Made by a program: the position numbers and the translations under genes
The notes under the pieces: generated by a model
The model's input: the letters and a program-made list of their open reading frames with translations, nothing else
The model's database searches: none
Told to the model about the DNA's origin: nothing
Shown: positions 23,802-31,030 of the stretch, piece after piece
Layout of the letters: every line of letters starts with the position of its first letter
Position numbering within the stretch: position 1 is the stretch's first letter
IMG/VR virus record: IMGVR_UViG_3300025070_000030
Location: 1 to 61,489 of that record
Strand: one strand, 5' to 3'
Length of the DNA: 61,489 nt
From: a virus

Positions 23802-25640
23802 TTAGATAGTAATGCGAGGGTCAGCTTCTTTTTCCCTCTTTGGAACAAACCCCTGCTCGTCGTCGGGTATATTTCCAAATTCATCTCCAAAGTCGTACTG
23901 GCGGTCTTGCGCCTCTTGCATCATGGAGGGTATTTTCATATCTTGTTTTTCGCGGGAAAGTGCGCCAGTTGCCATTTCGACTACTACTCCTGCGCCGCCT
24001 CCCATTCTTGGCAAAAAGTCGGTTGTTTCTTGGCCTAATTTTTCAGCCACAAACTCCTCGCCTTTTCTTTGTGCAACATCGTAGGGGTCTTCTGCATCAC
24101 CAACAAATGTCTTTTCTATAACGGCTGCACTCAAGTCGGCAACAGGTCCGGGAACAACTTTCAAGGCTGCAAGACTTGCAAGGGAACCAGATTTGAGCGT
24201 AGAACTAAGCTTGTCCCACAATCCAAGTCTTTTTAATTTTTCTATAGTTTCGTCGCTGATGTTGCCTTCGGGTGTGTCGCCTGTTTGATCAAGCTTAGAT
24301 GCACGAACATCTGCCCGTATTTCTTTCTCGCGCATGCGGCGTAGTTCATCGGCTTTTACTTTTTCTATGTCAACTTCTGCTGCCCTAGCTATTTCTTCTG
24401 GGGTTACAGAAGCCTTTGCCTTTATTTCTTTGGCTTGCGCCTCTGCAACAGCAGCCCCTGCAGCAGCCCGTCTTGCTTTTTCTTCTTCAATTATTGTAAG
24501 CTTCTGATCTTCTATCAGTGCCGCCCTGTCCTCATCAGACAGAAGGTCTATATTGATATTCTTAGGCGTTGTGCCGAAATCTCCCACTGCAAAACTGGAT
24601 GGATTTTCAAGAAGTTTAGGAATATCTGTTGACGGCGCAAGACCTGCATAGTTTTTACGAAGAATGCTGTCATTGACATGCCCCATTACTCCCTGTACAA
24701 GTGCCTCTGGAATGTTGTATTGATCCAACATAATTTTAGGAACAATAGAGCGTATGGCAGAGGGGGTAGTAACTGGCTTTTCAGAAAGCTGTATTCCGTC
24801 TGGACCTTCAACTTTTATTTCTGCAAGAGGTAGTAACTCTGAATACTGTTCAAGACGAGGGGTAATATGCTTGGCAAACGCATCGTCAAAATTTGCAGTG
24901 CTAGTATCAAATAAAAATTCAGACTTAGTTGAGTCTAGATTTCTTTTAAGTAGTTGACCCGTTGGCGAATCTAAATCAAAAGTTAGAGGAGGGCGTCCCT
25001 TTTTATCAGTTTTTGTTACTTTTTTACCGGCTACTGTTATTGTGTTGTTTGAAACAGTAACGTCAGATTTCTTTAGACCTTGTAATTGAGAAGGTCTGTG
25101 AGATGTTGTCGCATGATACTTTGCAAGATCGGCGGTGGCTTGCCCGTACTCTGCTTGAATAAGGGGCACAGCTTCAGCGTACATCTTGGCAAAGTCTTCC
25201 ATTGGAAGAAGACCACGCATGGGACGCTCACCCGCCATGCCTGTGCGTTGAGTTCCAGCTACAGTCCCCGTGCCCGTAAGCTGTGGGTACATGGCTACTT
25301 CAATATCGCTGCCCGGAACTTTCTCCATTACACCGGAGATTGCATACTTACTAAACAAATCTTTTATGTTGTTTTCTAACGCTTGAAGGTTAGGCGCACG
25401 ATTTGATTTGTCTGGGCTATTTTCTTTAGTAAAAAGTGTTAAAACCTTATCGTCTTTAAGGTCTTTGTAGGGCATGGTAATATCCAAGCCCATTACCTTA
25501 AAGCCTGAAGTAAGTGTGCCTATTCTTTTTTTGGCGTTGGGGCTGGTTGTCGGACGTGATCTAGCAAAGCTGATAGCTTCTTCCACGGTAGCGGTGCCAG
25601 CCTTCATCTTTTCTACAAACTCTATTTCAGTGAGTGCCAT
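23802..25640 (-). CDS. Tyrosine recombinase-like protein with long C-terminal extension
   Basis: A 612-residue protein whose first ~340 residues carry the tyrosine recombinase pattern. A helical core-binding region with KDLFSKYAISGVME comes first. Then follow Arg182 in HRPSQLQGLKKSDV (box I), a beta hairpin ITVAGKKVTKTDKKGR with the expected Lys, Ser294-Ala-Ile-Arg297 in place of H-x-x-R, Gly-His321 in VMGHVND and Tyr331 in NYAGL. Only the box II His is changed, to Ser. The C-terminal ~270 residues add a charged coiled coil (370-450) and a hydrophobic segment near 475-500. It sits between terminase and portal, an unusual place for an integrase. It may act in genome-end processing, integration or virion assembly; the fold is supported, the role is not. 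Confidence 0.75.
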   Translation of the reverse strand: MALTEIEFVEKMKAGTATVEEAISFARSRPTTSPNAKKRIGTLTSGFKVMGLDITMPYKDLKDDKVLTLFTKENSPDKSNRAPNLQALENNIKDLFSKYAISGVMEKVPGSDIEVAMYPQLTGTGTVAGTQRTGMAGERPMRGLLPMEDFAKMYAEAVPLIQAEYGQATADLAKYHATTSHRPSQLQGLKKSDVTVSNNTITVAGKKVTKTDKKGRPPLTFDLDSPTGQLLKRNLDSTKSEFLFDTSTANFDDAFAKHITPRLEQYSELLPLAEIKVEGPDGIQLSEKPVTTPSAIRSIVPKIMLDQYNIPEALVQGVMGHVNDSILRKNYAGLAPSTDIPKLLENPSSFAVGDFGTTPKNINIDLLSDEDRAALIEDQKLTIIEEEKARRAAAGAAVAEAQAKEIKAKASVTPEEIARAAEVDIEKVKADELRRMREKEIRADVRASKLDQTGDTPEGNISDETIEKLKRLGLWDKLSSTLKSGSLASLAALKVVPGPVADLSAAVIEKTFVGDAEDPYDVAQRKGEEFVAEKLGQETTDFLPRMGGGAGVVVEMATGALSREKQDMKIPSMMQEAQDRQYDFGDEFGNIPDDEQGFVPKREKEADPRITI

Positions 25641-25643
25641 AGG

Positions 25644-27314
25644 TTAGTATCCGAATACTTCGTCTTGAACTTGGTGGACGTGGTTCTTGATTGCACCCAG
25701 TTGTTGGTGTATGGAAGCGTAGCCACTCATGCGTGTCATCATTCCGTAGCGCAACGCATCGTATGCGTGATCCTCTGCCTTTGTATCTACATCTTCGCTG
25801 TTTGTTTTGGAGAGCGGTATGCCAGCAATCTGTTTGACTATGTTGCTGCACGTAGAAAAGAAGCGGATGCGTGGTTCCTCTGTGTACGGATTGTCAGCTA
25901 GGCGGCGGTGTATTTCCATTTTGCCTTGAATGCGGTTGCGGTCTGCTGGTGTCCAGCGAACACCCTGTCGCATCATTACCTCTGCAATCGAAGGTCCAAA
26001 ACCTGTCTTGTTCCAGCAAGACGAGTCAAGGACCGTGTAGTGTGGTAATGGGTCTAGTTGTTCTGCTGCTAGTATTCTATCAGCTAATTGTTCTGCTGTC
26101 AAGTGTTTTTCGTATAATTCTCTGTAAATCCAAATGTTGTCGTCCCAGTCGATTGCACCCCACAGAACACACGAGGGTGCAGCGTACCCGTAGTCAGCCA
26201 TCCGTATGCGCGGCCAGTTGGTTGGCAGTTCGAACGGTTCAACGACGTGCTTGGTGCGGCTGAACTCTGGGAAGGCCGCTCCCTCTGCCACGTCCCAATC
26301 CCCTTCAAGAAGTCGCTTTCGTTCAACATCCGGGAGCGATCTGAGCATGGCCTCATACTGGCCGTCTGCCATCAGATGGGGATTGTCAGTCAACCGTGCC
26401 GGTACAAACTTACGAAAGAACAGCGGCTGACCTGCCTTTTCGTGGCCGGGGGGCCACACAAAGTCTTTTTTTGTCTCTATATCGAACGCAGGAAAAGGTT
26501 TGTTTTCTGGAGTTCCGTCGATGTAGGTTTTCTTGACCCACCAACCACCCACTCCTCCGGGGTTGGCAGTGCAGCGCATGTACAGGTGTTGCTGGAGTTC
26601 AGGATCAGTAGTACGAAGGCGAGAACGCAGGTAATCCCAGACGTAGGGTGTAGGATATTGGGTAATCTCATCAATGCCTATCCAGTTGAACGCTTGTCCC
26701 TGAAAGCGAGTTACGTCTTTGTCTTTGTCTAGGTAGGTGAACCAGATTGTTGCTCCGGAGGGAAAGTGCCACGTTGACTTGGACTCACGAAACTTTGCAC
26801 CGGGAAAAGCTTTTGTGTATAGCTGGCGTGACTTGTCGATCAGTTCGGTTAGTTCGTCCAGAGTGCGACGAAGCAGTAGACCGCGATGGTTGCTATTGTG
26901 ACAAAAGCGTAACGGGTCTGCAAGAAGCGCGAAACTTTTTCCACCACCGGCTGCACCACCGTATAGTACGTCGCGTTCACCAGCAGACAAAAACTCTTCT
27001 TGAGGCCCAGCGTTGGGCTGGAATACAATCTCACTGTCCTTGACCAACTCTGAAACGGCACTAGGCAGTTCAGACAAATCTCCTTGATCAACGACTTTAG
27101 TTTCCGTACCAACAAGTGCCTTTTCTACCTTTGTTATCTTTGCTTCAAGATTGCGGGCGTATCTGCGTTTGTCTTCGGCTGCTTTTGTTGTTTTGGCTGC
27201 GCGACGTTTGGCCCCGTTCAGTTTCTTTTGGGCAGCACGACGGGCACGTTCCTTTACGGACAGGTTGTACGAGGCTTTGGGTGCGTTGGGGTCTTTCTTA
27301 GGGCGTCCTGCCAC
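25644..27314 (-). CDS. Terminase large subunit
   Basis: The 556-residue protein has a basic N-terminal leader (1-65), then the packaging ATPase with Walker A GGAAGGGKS (119-127), Walker B IGIDE (212-216) and a coupling motif in CTANPGG. The C-terminal RNase H-like nuclease is marked by RMADYGYAAPS, YTVLDSSCW and a late EDHAYDALRYG acidic motif. It cuts and pumps DNA into the prohead through the portal. The next gene downstream begins three bases later. The motif set is complete. Confidence 0.95.
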   Translation of the reverse strand: MAGRPKKDPNAPKASYNLSVKERARRAAQKKLNGAKRRAAKTTKAAEDKRRYARNLEAKITKVEKALVGTETKVVDQGDLSELPSAVSELVKDSEIVFQPNAGPQEEFLSAGERDVLYGGAAGGGKSFALLADPLRFCHNSNHRGLLLRRTLDELTELIDKSRQLYTKAFPGAKFRESKSTWHFPSGATIWFTYLDKDKDVTRFQGQAFNWIGIDEITQYPTPYVWDYLRSRLRTTDPELQQHLYMRCTANPGGVGGWWVKKTYIDGTPENKPFPAFDIETKKDFVWPPGHEKAGQPLFFRKFVPARLTDNPHLMADGQYEAMLRSLPDVERKRLLEGDWDVAEGAAFPEFSRTKHVVEPFELPTNWPRIRMADYGYAAPSCVLWGAIDWDDNIWIYRELYEKHLTAEQLADRILAAEQLDPLPHYTVLDSSCWNKTGFGPSIAEVMMRQGVRWTPADRNRIQGKMEIHRRLADNPYTEEPRIRFFSTCSNIVKQIAGIPLSKTNSEDVDTKAEDHAYDALRYGMMTRMSGYASIHQQLGAIKNHVHQVQDEVFGY

Positions 27315-27316
27315 GT

Positions 27317-27520
27317 CTATTCTTTCTCTGCTGAACCTTCTGCAGAACGTCCCTTTGCATTGGGGTTAGCTTCGTTCCACATACGCATACCTTCAGTTAC
27401 TTTATCTTTGTCTCCACCGTAAACGCGATTCAAATGGTTGTATGCTTCACGCTTGGTCATTTCGGTAAAGTCAGTTGTCAAGTCTTTTGCGGCTCTAACC
27501 ACGTCTTTAAAAAATTCCAT
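27317..27520 (-). CDS. Small helical protein between terminase subunits
   Basis: A 67-residue protein (MEFFKDVVRAAKDLTTDFTE) made largely of charged helix with a polar C-terminus. Its start overlaps the stop of the small terminase gene by one base and it ends just before the large terminase gene. It could be an accessory packaging factor, judged only by position. Confidence 0.65.
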   Translation of the reverse strand: MEFFKDVVRAAKDLTTDFTEMTKREAYNHLNRVYGGDKDKVTEGMRMWNEANPNAKGRSAEGSAEKE

Positions 27521-27930
27521 CAGTCTGTTCCTTCTATCACTACTTCTTTTTTGGGCGGAAGGAGGACTACACCGTGAACCGCCGTTACGTTGTGGTTGAT
27601 TTGTTCCGCTTGTTTGACTCCTACGCGGTTCAGGAGGCTTTCGGCAGCTTTGAGACGTAGATCATCACCTCTTTCGGGGGCGGGATTGTCTATTGTCGCT
27701 ACAAGTCTGTTGGCTGCTTTGAATGCGTTCATAGATAGCACGTCTTTTGTGCGTTCTACTATCTCATCTGCCAATGTTTTGCGTAACCACGACGCACTAC
27801 CCACAGAATACCCTGCATCTGTGGCTGCAGCGGTGATATTTCCGCCGTTTTCAAACAGTATGTCAAGAAAAAGGGACTGTTGGGTGGTTAGTTCCCGTTT
27901 TTTGGCGGGTTGTTGGGGCATCAGGTTCAT
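27520..27930 (-). CDS. Terminase small subunit
   Basis: Read from ATG 27930 the product has 136 residues. The N-terminal half shows KKRELTTQQSLFLDIL followed by GGNITAAATDAGYSVGSASW, the helix-turn-helix DNA-recognition pattern of phage small terminases, then a helical oligomerisation region (LRLKAAESLLNRVGVKQAEQ). The C-terminus has a VVLLPPKKE strand. It recognises viral DNA and recruits the large subunit. The upstream open frame to 28038 overlaps another gene and is not used. Confidence 0.85.
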   Translation of the reverse strand: MNLMPQQPAKKRELTTQQSLFLDILFENGGNITAAATDAGYSVGSASWLRKTLADEIVERTKDVLSMNAFKAANRLVATIDNPAPERGDDLRLKAAESLLNRVGVKQAEQINHNVTAVHGVVLLPPKKEVVIEGTD

Positions 27931-27932
27931 TT

Positions 27933-28133
27933 TTACGTGGCTTCTCCAGCTTTGGTAGTGCATCGTGTGCCCGAAACAATCATAAACGGTGTTATTTCTT
28001 GTACGTTGCCTATCATCACCTCTACACGAGCCATACATTCCTCTTTTGTTTTGTATGGACCCCAGTCGTCAGTGACTACCATACATCCCTGCATGGCATT
28101 TATGTGACAAATGAGTAACATTGCTGTGTACAT
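27933..28133 (-). CDS. Small exported protein, first gene of the late operon
   Basis: Sixty-six residues: a hydrophobic start (MYTAMLLICHINA) that may be a signal peptide, then CMVVTDDWGPYKTKEECMAR and a C-terminal cysteine in SGTRC. The pattern of a hydrophobic N-terminus followed by a K.EEC motif and a later cysteine recalls the exported proteins at 1207..1389, 13626..13817 and 33025..33201. It is the first gene after the promoter at 28256..28284. Function unknown. Confidence 0.65.
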   Translation of the reverse strand: MYTAMLLICHINAMQGCMVVTDDWGPYKTKEECMARVEVMIGNVQEITPFMIVSGTRCTTKAGEAT

Positions 28134-28255
28134 GGTAATCTTTCGGGAAAATGAGGAGTGTAGACCGATTCACTGTAGCCACAATCTCGTGTGTTGTGCA
28201 AATATCGCTATGAAATCGGAGAGATGTGCTAAGTCTGAATACGACCTACGCACCT

Positions 28256-28284
28256 ATTATGGCTATGTAATACGCAAATGTCAA
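28256..28284 (-). promoter_or_regulatory. Late operon promoter (minus strand)
   Basis: TTGACA (28279-28284) and CATAAT (28256-28261) on the minus strand with a 17-base spacer match the sigma-70 consensus in 11 of 12 positions. The start point would lie near 28249, about 115 bases before the first gene of the terminase-capsid operon. The leader between start point and gene holds no convincing ORF. Confidence 0.75.
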
Positions 28285-28301
28285 CAAAAAAAATTTAACG
28301 C

Positions 28302-28330
28302 TTGACAAATTGTGAATACAACAGTACAAT
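28302..28330 (+). promoter_or_regulatory. Divergent orphan promoter (plus strand)
   Basis: TTGACA (28302-28307) and TACAAT (28325-28330), spaced by 17 bases, match the sigma-70 consensus in 11 of 12 positions. It lies 17 bases from, and divergent to, the late promoter. No plus-strand gene follows until 33644, so the transcript would be non-coding or antisense to the minus-strand genes at 28.8-33.5 kb. A small inverted repeat GGGTT/AACCC (28331-28343) lies at the expected start. Confidence 0.7.
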
Positions 28331-28369
28331 GGGTTTGTAACCCGCCGGGATATACCCCCCGACTACCCA

Positions 28370-28402
28370 CTGACTCCTCACTGACTCCCCACTGACTCCC
28401 CC
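28370..28402. repeat. Three tandem 11-bp repeats
   Basis: CTGACTCCTCA, CTGACTCCCCA and CTGACTCCCCC follow one another without gaps, and a partial unit GACTACCCA precedes them. They lie about 35 bases downstream of the expected start of the orphan plus-strand promoter. They could be protein-binding sites or an RNA element. Confidence 0.7.
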
Positions 28403-28807
28403 AAAGCATTGTTTTTAACCATATCGGTAACTATCCCGCCATAAAATCGAGGGGGATATTGCTAGCATATGCGGGGGTACCCCAGTGGCCCATGCGCGGG
28501 TACATAAGGGGAACAAATATCTTTCCCCATCGGTGATCCCAAGGCTGCCACCTTGCCGGTCTGATCCGCCAAACATCCCCGCCACATATCCCAAGACATA
28601 ACACATCGCCACATGCGCGAGCCGCGTATATTGGTTTGCCATCTGGATTACTATGGGGGTGGCCTGTTGCGATCAAAAAGCGCAGCATTCCCCGAACACA
28701 AGCCCCGCCAGTTTATCCCGCCAATACAAGCCGCTGATCTATTTACTGGTGCCCGCGCAAAACAAAACCCCCGCCACCATTGTTGATGACGAGGGTTAAG
28801 GGAGAAA

Positions 28808-28829
28808 GTGCGGTATTAGCCCCCCGCAC
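28808..28829 (-). terminator. Hairpin terminator after the early minus-strand genes
   Basis: GTGCGG (28808-28813) pairs with CCGCAC (28824-28829). On the minus strand the stem is followed by TTTCTCCCTT, a modest T-rich tail. It lies just past the stop at 28841, where the minus-strand block from 33.5 kb ends, so it probably separates that block from the late operon. Confidence 0.5.
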
Positions 28830-28840
28830 AGGGTAACCGG

Positions 28841-29089
28841 TTAATCGCTAGTTAATTCCTCATCCGCTGGCTTATTCTTGGGATTGTCCGGATGATTGTA
28901 AGCTAGACGGGTTTCCATCTCAAATTCCTGACCAATGTCCAGATGGAATTCGACTTTGAACTTGTTTCCAAATGAATCGGTGCCGTGCAGTGTGAAGCAG
29001 TCAAAATCTGCAAACTTGAGGCGCTCAGCACGCAATTTTGGGGTGATATCGTTATATTTGCTTTTTGATGCGTCGATTGATACTAGCAT
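28841..29089 (-). CDS. Small protein of unknown function
   Basis: Eighty-two residues from ATG 29089, with AAGGAAGGG upstream. The product (MLVSIDASKSKYNDITPKLR) has several beta-prone stretches such as FGNKFKVEFHLDIG and an acidic/polar C-terminus. It lacks recognisable motifs. It is the last gene of the minus-strand block and is separated from the HTH gene by a strong hairpin. Confidence 0.65.
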   Translation of the reverse strand: MLVSIDASKSKYNDITPKLRAERLKFADFDCFTLHGTDSFGNKFKVEFHLDIGQEFEMETRLAYNHPDNPKNKPADEELTSD

Positions 29090-29118
29090 TGGTCGTTTCC
29101 CTTCCTTTGGGTTGTTGA

Positions 29119-29138
29119 GGCGGGCAGCAGCGCCCGCC
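29119..29138 (-). terminator. Strong GC hairpin between two early genes
   Basis: GGCGGGC (29119-29125) pairs perfectly with GCCCGCC (29132-29138) around a six-base loop. No T tract follows, so it is more likely an attenuator or an mRNA stability element than a full terminator. It lies between the stop of the HTH gene and the start of 28841..29089. Confidence 0.45.
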
Positions 29139-29156
29139 CCATCGTTATGGCATGAT

Positions 29157-29606
29157 TTACGCAGACTTGGCAAGACGGTAAATCTTGATATAGCCGCCAC
29201 GATTGTTGCCGGTGTTGCGCGACTGGATATCATAACCGGCCCGTTTCAAGTGCTGCAGGTAATCATAAACGGTCTGTTTCTTCACATTGAGATGACCGGC
29301 AAGAGTAGGAACCGCAATATAACCCTGTTCCAAATAGCCAAGCATCCGCCGGTGGGATTCACACAACCCAGCATTGCGGGCCTTAGAAACAAGCCGGTTA
29401 TAGTCCAGCGATTCCCCGTGCATTCCCGTGTTCATGCCGACTGCCTGAGTCTTGCCGAATTCAGCGACGGGGAAAGTCCCGTTGCGAATGGCCCGCTGGA
29501 CCCGTGCGTGGATTTTCATGCGTTCGTCGGTCCGAATTGCCTCTTCAATATCGTTGGTCAATTCGGTGAAACGATTGATCAGATGATCAGGTAGTGTCTT
29601 TTTCAT
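29157..29606 (-). CDS. Helix-turn-helix DNA-binding protein, probable regulator
   Basis: The 149-residue protein has a helical N-terminal half (NRFTELTNDIEEAIRTDER) and a C-terminal winged-helix-like domain: VPTLAGHLNVKKQTVYDYLQ is the helix-turn-helix, followed by HLKRAGYDIQSR and a basic GNNRGGYIKIYRL wing. This is the layout of MarR/ArsR-like or replication-control DNA-binding proteins. It lies in the early minus-strand block and may control the nearby TTTGTCA/GTGTCAC sites; that link is conjecture. Confidence 0.75.
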   Translation of the reverse strand: MKKTLPDHLINRFTELTNDIEEAIRTDERMKIHARVQRAIRNGTFPVAEFGKTQAVGMNTGMHGESLDYNRLVSKARNAGLCESHRRMLGYLEQGYIAVPTLAGHLNVKKQTVYDYLQHLKRAGYDIQSRNTGNNRGGYIKIYRLAKSA

Positions 29607-29642
29607 TGTCGTGTTCTTTCTGCCCCGCAGGGCGTTGTTGTT

Positions 29643-29735
29643 CTACCAGTTGATGAAAATGATTAGTAGTAGAACAATGATTGCCGCGATCAAAACGCGG
29701 TAAGTCATAAACATGGCCTGTAGATATGATTCCAT
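29643..29735 (-). CDS. Thirty-residue single-TM peptide
   Basis: A 30-residue frame with ATG at 29733-29735 and TAG at 29643-29645. It begins MESYLQAMFMTYRVLI and continues as one uninterrupted hydrophobic helix to INW. It starts two bases after the end of the DUF932-type gene, a spacing typical of genuine operon members. Tiny membrane peptides of this kind often act in exclusion or modulate host envelope proteins; this is not shown here. Confidence 0.5.
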   Translation of the reverse strand: MESYLQAMFMTYRVLIAAIIVLLLIIFINW

Positions 29736-29736
29736 C

Positions 29737-30756
29737 CTATGCCGCCACCCTTTCGAAAGATTGCCAAGCCGGTGAAGCCAAAACAGACCGGACCATATCC
29801 ATCCGCTGCCGCTGCACGTTGTGGGTCTGAGCGGTCTTTTTCTGACCGGCTAATTCAACCCCCTTTTCATTGGTCCACCCCTTGTCGGTGTGAGTTGACC
29901 AATCTGTGAGGGCATTGTAACCGGCCCACATAGTGCTGCCCAGTTCCTCCCGTTCTTGCTGGAACCCATGCAAAAGCCGGTTGAGCAAAGTTTCGTTTAC
30001 TTGCGAACCCTGCCCCGCTGCTGCTGCTTCGGTCTTTTTCTTGCAAATTGTACCGGCCAAAACATTGGCAAAATCATCCCGCGACATAGTGGAACCGGAC
30101 CACAATTGCATTTGGTCCCTGTTGTTCTGCCAGACTTCCAGCCCCATTGTGGCCTTGTTGATGACGGCTTCCGGTGCCAGATTGCGGGTGTGTTTCCGCC
30201 GCTGGTGGTAAGCTTTTTCCCCGCCAAACACCAAAGTATTTCGGCACAGATCACGATAGGCACCGCTGAATATTTGGAAAGCCCAAGACATATCAACAGA
30301 GTTAAATATGTCCATGCGGCATTGTACGCGGTCCCCGTTTTTGCCGACATCACTTGCGAGATCGTCAAACAACACGGTTCGGTGGGCCTTTAATCCGCCA
30401 TCATACAGACGATCAATGACCCGTACCTTATCGGTGGGCAGTTCTGAATCCCGCAACATTTCAGCCTGTTTTGCAAACAAGAGATCGTGGGGGACCAGAT
30501 TGTAAGATTTGCCGATTGGACGGGTGTCGAGTAGTTCCCCGCTGGCGGCATTGATTAAGGCTGAATAGCCATCTAGTCGTTTAGGTGTTACAATTTCTTG
30601 GATTACTTCCCCGCTAGGTGTCAAATCGGGCTTGGATAGCAAGGCATCAATCGGCACCCGCCGGACCTTTCCCCGTTCCCGAAACAATCCGATATCATCC
30701 AGCCGGTTGTGTTCAAAAACATCGTTGGTTTTTTGTGTTACAATATCTAGTGGCAT
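29737..30756 (-). CDS. DUF932-family protein
   Basis: Read from ATG 30756 (GGAAAGGG upstream) the protein has 339 residues. It shows the DUF932 / phage-plasmid-like pattern: RVPIDALLSK early, RLDGYSALINAASGELLDTR and SYNLVPHDLLF, then RVQCRMDIFNSVDMSWAF and AYRDLCRNTLVFGG. Members are common on phages and plasmids and are sometimes linked to anti-restriction, though biochemistry is lacking. Base composition here is richer in CCGG and CCCCGCC than in the replication genes. Confidence 0.82.
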   Translation of the reverse strand: MPLDIVTQKTNDVFEHNRLDDIGLFRERGKVRRVPIDALLSKPDLTPSGEVIQEIVTPKRLDGYSALINAASGELLDTRPIGKSYNLVPHDLLFAKQAEMLRDSELPTDKVRVIDRLYDGGLKAHRTVLFDDLASDVGKNGDRVQCRMDIFNSVDMSWAFQIFSGAYRDLCRNTLVFGGEKAYHQRRKHTRNLAPEAVINKATMGLEVWQNNRDQMQLWSGSTMSRDDFANVLAGTICKKKTEAAAAGQGSQVNETLLNRLLHGFQQEREELGSTMWAGYNALTDWSTHTDKGWTNEKGVELAGQKKTAQTHNVQRQRMDMVRSVLASPAWQSFERVAA

Positions 30757-30973
30757 GGTAAGTGCCCTTTCCTTTGGTTGTTGCGCTGCCGGACAATCCG
30801 ACAACAAGTGAATCATGGCACAGAATTTGCACAAGTTGAACCCCTGAGCCAAAATTAATTCAGAAAAGTTGACCGGCTGGCCCCGCGACTCGCCACCGAT
30901 CCGATCATCCCGTCACCCCGCCCCCGAAAGAAACAAAAAAAAGAACGGAAACATCCGGACAATCCCCAAGTAA

Positions 30974-30987
30974 TCTATAGTGTCACC
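30974..30987 (-). promoter_or_regulatory. SP6-promoter-like 14-mer
   Basis: The minus strand reads GGTGACACTATAGA, identical to the core of the phage SP6 RNA polymerase promoter. It lies within a 274-base gap between 30756 and 31031, pointing at the DUF932-type gene 218 bases downstream. No single-subunit RNA polymerase is encoded in the window, so recognition by such an enzyme cannot be assumed. Related GTGACACTA sites occur at about 31009, 31820 and 31854. Confidence 0.4.
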
Positions 30988-31030
30988 CCGTTTGCCATTG
31001 CATTATTTAGTGTCACTTTGTTTGCCATTG
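30978..31030. repeat. Pair of 23-bp direct repeats
   Basis: TAGTGTCACCCCGTTTGCCATTG (quoted in two parts: TAGTGTCACCCC, GTTTGCCATTG) at 30978-31000 recurs at 31008-31030 with CCC changed to TTT, 20 of 23 bases the same and a 30-base period. The second copy ends exactly at the stop of the next gene. The remaining gap from 30757 to 30977 holds only a frame extension upstream of the DUF932-type gene and no further feature. Confidence 0.7.

Larger units (their letters stand above)
28331..28840. other. 510-base stretch without a convincing gene
   Basis: The region after the orphan promoter is C-rich and contains tandem 11-mers, the palindrome GGGGTACCCC (28474-28483) and several short GC-rich inverted repeats. 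Two overlapping minus-strand frames exist (28431..28688, 85 residues; 28415..28642, 75 residues), but neither has a ribosome-binding site or recognisable motif. An untranslated regulatory RNA or remnants of decayed genes are both possible. Confidence 0.45.

Noticed and set aside
28415-28642. 75-residue minus-strand frame in the gene-poor stretch
   Set aside because: No ribosome-binding site, no recognisable motif, and it competes with another equally unsupported frame (28431..28688).
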